Shown: one piece after another, positions 61,606 to 64,000 of the stretch
Position numbering within the stretch: position 1 is the first letter of the stretch
Layout: each line of letters begins with the position of its first letter
NCBI RefSeq assembly: GCF_028877475.1
Contig: NZ_CP113527.1
Span: 1,295,501-1,359,500 of the forward strand
DNA: 64,000 nucleotides
Reading direction: 5' to 3'
Source: Lysinibacillus irui
GTDB taxonomy: Bacteria; Bacillota; Bacilli; Bacillales_A; Planococcaceae
Made by a program: the position numbers and the translations under genes
Notes under the pieces: generated by a model
What the model saw: the letters and a program-made list of their open reading frames with translations, nothing else
Databases searched by the model: none
Told to the model about the DNA's origin: nothing

Positions 61606-61626
61606 AAATCGTAAACATTACTATTT
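61606..61626 (+). promoter_or_regulatory. Zur box 2 upstream of zinT
   Basis: AAATCGTAAACATTAC plus TATTT. It starts 27 bp after box 1 and ends 15 bp before the start codon, overlapping the likely promoter. Confidence 0.8.
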
Positions 61627-61641
61627 ACAAGGAGGGTAACA

Positions 61642-62343
61642 ATGAATAAAAAATGGTTAGTGCCATTTGCAGTAGCAACAATTGCTTCTACTTTAGTGGC
61701 GTGTCAGGAGAAAGAAAAAGAGGAGGATGTGGTTGCTAAAGCGACAGAGCATAGGGAGGACCATGAACAACATCACAATCACAGCCATGGGGAACAAACA
61801 GATAAGGATAAACAGATTTCCAAAGGTTATTTTGAGGATAGTGATATTACAGATCGCCCATTAACGAATTGGCAAGGTGAATGGCAATCTGTCTATTCCT
61901 ATTTGTTAGATGGAACATTAGATGGGGTATTAGAGCATAAAGCTGCTCATGGCGATAAAACGGCTGAGGAATATAAGGAATATTACAAAGTTGGCTACCA
62001 AACAGATGTCACACAAATTGAAATTGCCGAAAATACAATGATATTTTATAGGAATGGAGAAGTTGTTACAGGTACATATGTGTATGATGGATATGAGATT
62101 TTAACATATGACAAAGGTAATCGTGGCGTTCGCTATATATTCAAGCAAACAGATGAAAATTCACAAGCGCCAACATATGTACAATTTAGTGACCATATTA
62201 TTTCAGATCAAGCATCAACACATTTTCATATTTACTTTGGTGATGATCGTGCAGAGCTGTTAGAGGAGCTGGATAATTGGCCCACATTTTATCCGAAATC
62301 ATTAACAGGGGAGGAAATTGCTGAGGAAATGGAGGCTCATTAG
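61642..62343 (+). CDS. zinT: ZinT-family zinc-binding lipoprotein
   Basis: A 233-residue protein. The signal peptide ends at lipobox LVAC with cysteine 21. A His-rich linker follows (HREDHEQHHNHSHG at about 36-49), then the ZinT (YodA) calycin-like domain: DRPLTNWQGEWQSVYSYLLD, then TQIEIAENTMIFYRNGE and FSDHIISDQASTHFHIYFGD, whose histidines bind zinc. ZinT captures zinc and hands it to ZnuA-type importers. Two Zur boxes sit in its promoter, so it is made when zinc is short. No ZnuABC genes are in the window. AAGGAGGG precedes the ATG. Confidence 0.93.
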   Translation: MNKKWLVPFAVATIASTLVACQEKEKEEDVVAKATEHREDHEQHHNHSHGEQTDKDKQISKGYFEDSDITDRPLTNWQGEWQSVYSYLLDGTLDGVLEHKAAHGDKTAEEYKEYYKVGYQTDVTQIEIAENTMIFYRNGEVVTGTYVYDGYEILTYDKGNRGVRYIFKQTDENSQAPTYVQFSDHIISDQASTHFHIYFGDDRAELLEELDNWPTFYPKSLTGEEIAEEMEAH

Positions 62344-62665
62344 TAGTAAATAGACACGAGGTTTCTGGAAGTCATTAAAATAATGGTTTCCATCGAAGTT
62401 GAAAATCATTTGTTTTAAAATTACTATATACGATAAAACAGGCTGGAGCCAGCATTTTTTTTCCCATGTTTTATCCGTTAGAAGTAAGACTACTCGAAAT
62501 GTAAATGCTTTCTAATTGGAAGTATGATTGATCACAAAATACACATTATAACCAATAAATACCTCCCAGGTTATTAGATTACTTAGGGAGGTATTTATTA
62601 ATCTGACTTTATAGATAGCTGTTTCGACAGAGGGGAAGACTTGGTACATATTCTATTAACTAATT
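62344..62665. other. intergenic region between convergent genes with a long hairpin
   Basis: No gene is seen. AATAAATACCTCCC (62554-62567) pairs with its complement at 62586-62599, giving a 14-bp stem with an 18-nt loop, probably a terminator for one or both flanking genes. The rest is AT-rich. Confidence 0.6.
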
Positions 62666-63541
62666 TTATTTATATTTTCTTTTGAAAAGCATGATAGACG
62701 CAGCTGCTAGTATGATAGTTGTGCTGACTATAATGAAAAAACTAGTTGACGTACTAAGTATATTTCCATGAAGGTCATAGATGATGCCATAATTGATTTT
62801 ATAATCCTCAACATAGGTAGTTGGCACACCATCAAATACTTGAGCAATAGAGCCTTCCATAAAAGCATTTCGTAATAATAATGTTGTATGACTAATAGGG
62901 AAGTACATAATTAAATTTTGAGCAAAGTTTGGTAGTGCGCCTAGTGGTACATAGACACCACATAGAAATCCGAGTACTGTCCCGACGATTGTTCCTAATG
63001 TTGAGAAAGCACTTTGTGTTGAAACAAATAGCGAAAGGAATAAGTTAAAGACACTTGCAAGTAAGACAGCTAAAAATAAAATGCTGATGACTTGAACAAA
63101 ACTTTGGAAGCTAAGAAGCTCACCACCGGTTGCTACAATAAATATCTCGCAGCCAATTAGGGCGATAAAGGTAAAAATACTTCCGATAATCAGTGCATTA
63201 ACTACATAGCTCATCTGTATAGTGGCACGGGAAAGAGGAGCTGTTAAAAAATCCGCCTGCGTTTTGGATTCCTGATCCTTTACGGCAATGCCATATGCCC
63301 CAAGTGTAGTAGTAACAGCAATCATGGACAGTAATCCTGCTACAAGCCATTCATTGACAAGGGTAATTAATTCCGGTGTCGCTTCGGTTATTTGTTCAAT
63401 GGCATCAATTTGCATCTTTTGGAGAAATACAGCGTAGAGCACAATGACAATCAGGACTGATAGTAGCGAAAAAAAGACTTGAGTCTTATCTCGCCTAAAT
63501 ACTTTACTATTACGCTGGACTAAAGTTAACAATGCTTCCAC
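62666..63541 (-). CDS. ABC-2 type transporter permease
   Basis: A 291-residue membrane subunit with six helices: one near residues 22-42, a helix pair at 70-130, one at 145-170, one at 180-210 and the last at 265-285. The pattern KDQESKTQADFLTAPLSRAT precedes helix 3 and YFPISHTTLLLRNAFMEGS lies in the large external loop, as in DrrB/YhhJ-like exporters. It starts with GTG 63541 at the very end of the ATPase gene, so the two are coupled. The substrate is unknown; such pairs often export drugs or peptides. Confidence 0.9.
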   Translation of the reverse strand: MEALLTLVQRNSKVFRRDKTQVFFSLLSVLIVIVLYAVFLQKMQIDAIEQITEATPELITLVNEWLVAGLLSMIAVTTTLGAYGIAVKDQESKTQADFLTAPLSRATIQMSYVVNALIIGSIFTFIALIGCEIFIVATGGELLSFQSFVQVISILFLAVLLASVFNLFLSLFVSTQSAFSTLGTIVGTVLGFLCGVYVPLGALPNFAQNLIMYFPISHTTLLLRNAFMEGSIAQVFDGVPTTYVEDYKINYGIIYDLHGNILSTSTSFFIIVSTTIILAAASIMLFKRKYK

Positions 63542-64000
63542 TAAGCTACATCCTCCTCTGCCATTATGTGAATAAAGACATCATCCATAGACCCTTTAAT
63601 GACCTCGAAGGAGGAAATAAGTGGCTCAGCCTTTTTTAATAGGGAGAGCGCTTCTAGAGTAGAATCCAAACGGATCGTATAGATGTTCTGTTTTTCGGTG
63701 TAGGGAATGGCAAGCTCTTCAAGCCATTTGACGCCATCTATAGGATGCTTGAAAACAAGGGCCATTGAATCATAAGTATACTTAGTCTTTAACGCATCAG
63801 GAGTCCCTTGTGCGACAATTTTCCCTTGTTTTAGGACAACAACTTGATGGGCGACTGCAGCTTCCTCCATATAATGTGTTGTTAAAAAAACGGTCATATT
63901 GGTTTCAAGTTGAAGCTGCTTAATGGCCTGCCAAACAAATTGTCTTGTTTGAGGGTCTAGTCCTGTGGTCGGTTCGTCTAGAAATAGAATTTGAGGACGA
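63541..64000 (-). CDS. ABC transporter ATP-binding protein, partial (runs off the window)
   Basis: The C-terminal 152 residues of an export ATPase; the 5' part lies beyond 64000. Visible are Walker B ILFLDEPTTGLDPQTR right at the window end, the switch region VFLTTHYMEEAAVAHQVVVL with its H-loop histidine, and the DrrA-like C-terminal domain. Walker A and the signature motif are outside. It forms the exporter with the ABC-2 permease directly downstream. Confidence 0.93.
   Translation of the reverse strand, partial: RPQILFLDEPTTGLDPQTRQFVWQAIKQLQLETNMTVFLTTHYMEEAAVAHQVVVLKQGKIVAQGTPDALKTKYTYDSMALVFKHPIDGVKWLEELAIPYTEKQNIYTIRLDSTLEALSLLKKAEPLISSFEVIKGSMDDVFIHIMAEEDVA

Noticed and set aside
1..64000. 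tRNA, rRNA or known riboswitch genes
   Set aside because: I looked for T-loop, anticodon-stem and common riboswitch patterns by eye and found none I could support. A covariance-model search would be needed to exclude them.

Overview
The window looks like chromosome from a low-GC, endospore-forming Firmicute of the Bacillales, most like Lysinibacillus or a close relative. The grounds are the AT-rich sequence, strong AGGAGG-type ribosome sites, many TTG/GTG starts, an S-layer protein with three N-terminal SLH domains and a long leader, a B. subtilis-like rocF/rocE pair, CamS, YitT and ZinT homologues, and Zur boxes of the Bacillus type. This taxonomic call is inference. I saw no rRNA, tRNA, CRISPR array or intact insertion sequence.

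Layout. 1-2.5 kb: an ABC exporter operon ending in a YtrA-type GntR regulator. 2.5-11.1 kb: a permease, remnants of an aldo/keto reductase and of a second permease copy, cfa with a small monooxygenase, HxlR and GntR regulators, a butanediol-type dehydrogenase, a YiaA-like membrane protein and an acetyltransferase. 11.5-15.3 kb: a CPBP protease, a ComP-like PDZ/membrane histidine kinase and a NarL/ComA-like response regulator, visibly richer in GC than the neighbours. 15.5-19.1 kb: an MFS exporter and TetR regulator sharing three operator copies, then a Cfr-type 23S rRNA methyltransferase gene behind a 53-codon leader ORF and a terminator/antiterminator arrangement. 19.5-23.3 kb: an SDR dehydrogenase, an Rrf2 regulator and a thioredoxin-reductase-like enzyme joined by matching palindromes, a flavin reductase-like protein and a small membrane protein.

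23.8-31.3 kb: a DUF5068-type lipoprotein, the S-layer protein, a membrane acyltransferase, and a quinone oxidoreductase divergent from a TetR regulator. 31.7-36.1 kb: arginase and arginine permease, a DUF817 protein and a PNPOx-like flavoprotein. 36.2-39.1 kb: a VanRS-like two-component pair followed by a D,D-carboxypeptidase. 39.1-39.8 kb: a striking intergenic array of about 28 tandem units of 21 bp alternating between two types. 39.9-48.3 kb: CamS, a Zur-box-preceded permease pair (YcgR/YcgQ type), an AraC regulator divergent from an SDR, and a chemoreceptor overlapping a BMP-type nucleoside-binding lipoprotein.

48.6-57.3 kb: an ascorbate-type PTS and LysR regulator on the minus strand, and divergent from them a tight plus-strand operon of ABC ATPase, binding lipoprotein, fused permease, beta-CASP-like metallo-beta-lactamase and secreted CYTH-like protein. 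The last five genes overlap or nearly abut and are the best candidate for an undescribed functional unit. 57.5-64 kb: an M48 peptidase, YitT, YjbR, a DUF2087 regulator overlapping a GIY-YIG protein, ZinT behind two Zur boxes, and the start of an ABC-2 exporter that runs off the window.

Leads most worth following: the Cfr-like gene and its leader; the 21-bp array; the ABC/MBL/CYTH operon; the CPBP/PDZ-kinase module; the zinc regulon; and the VanRS/carboxypeptidase unit.
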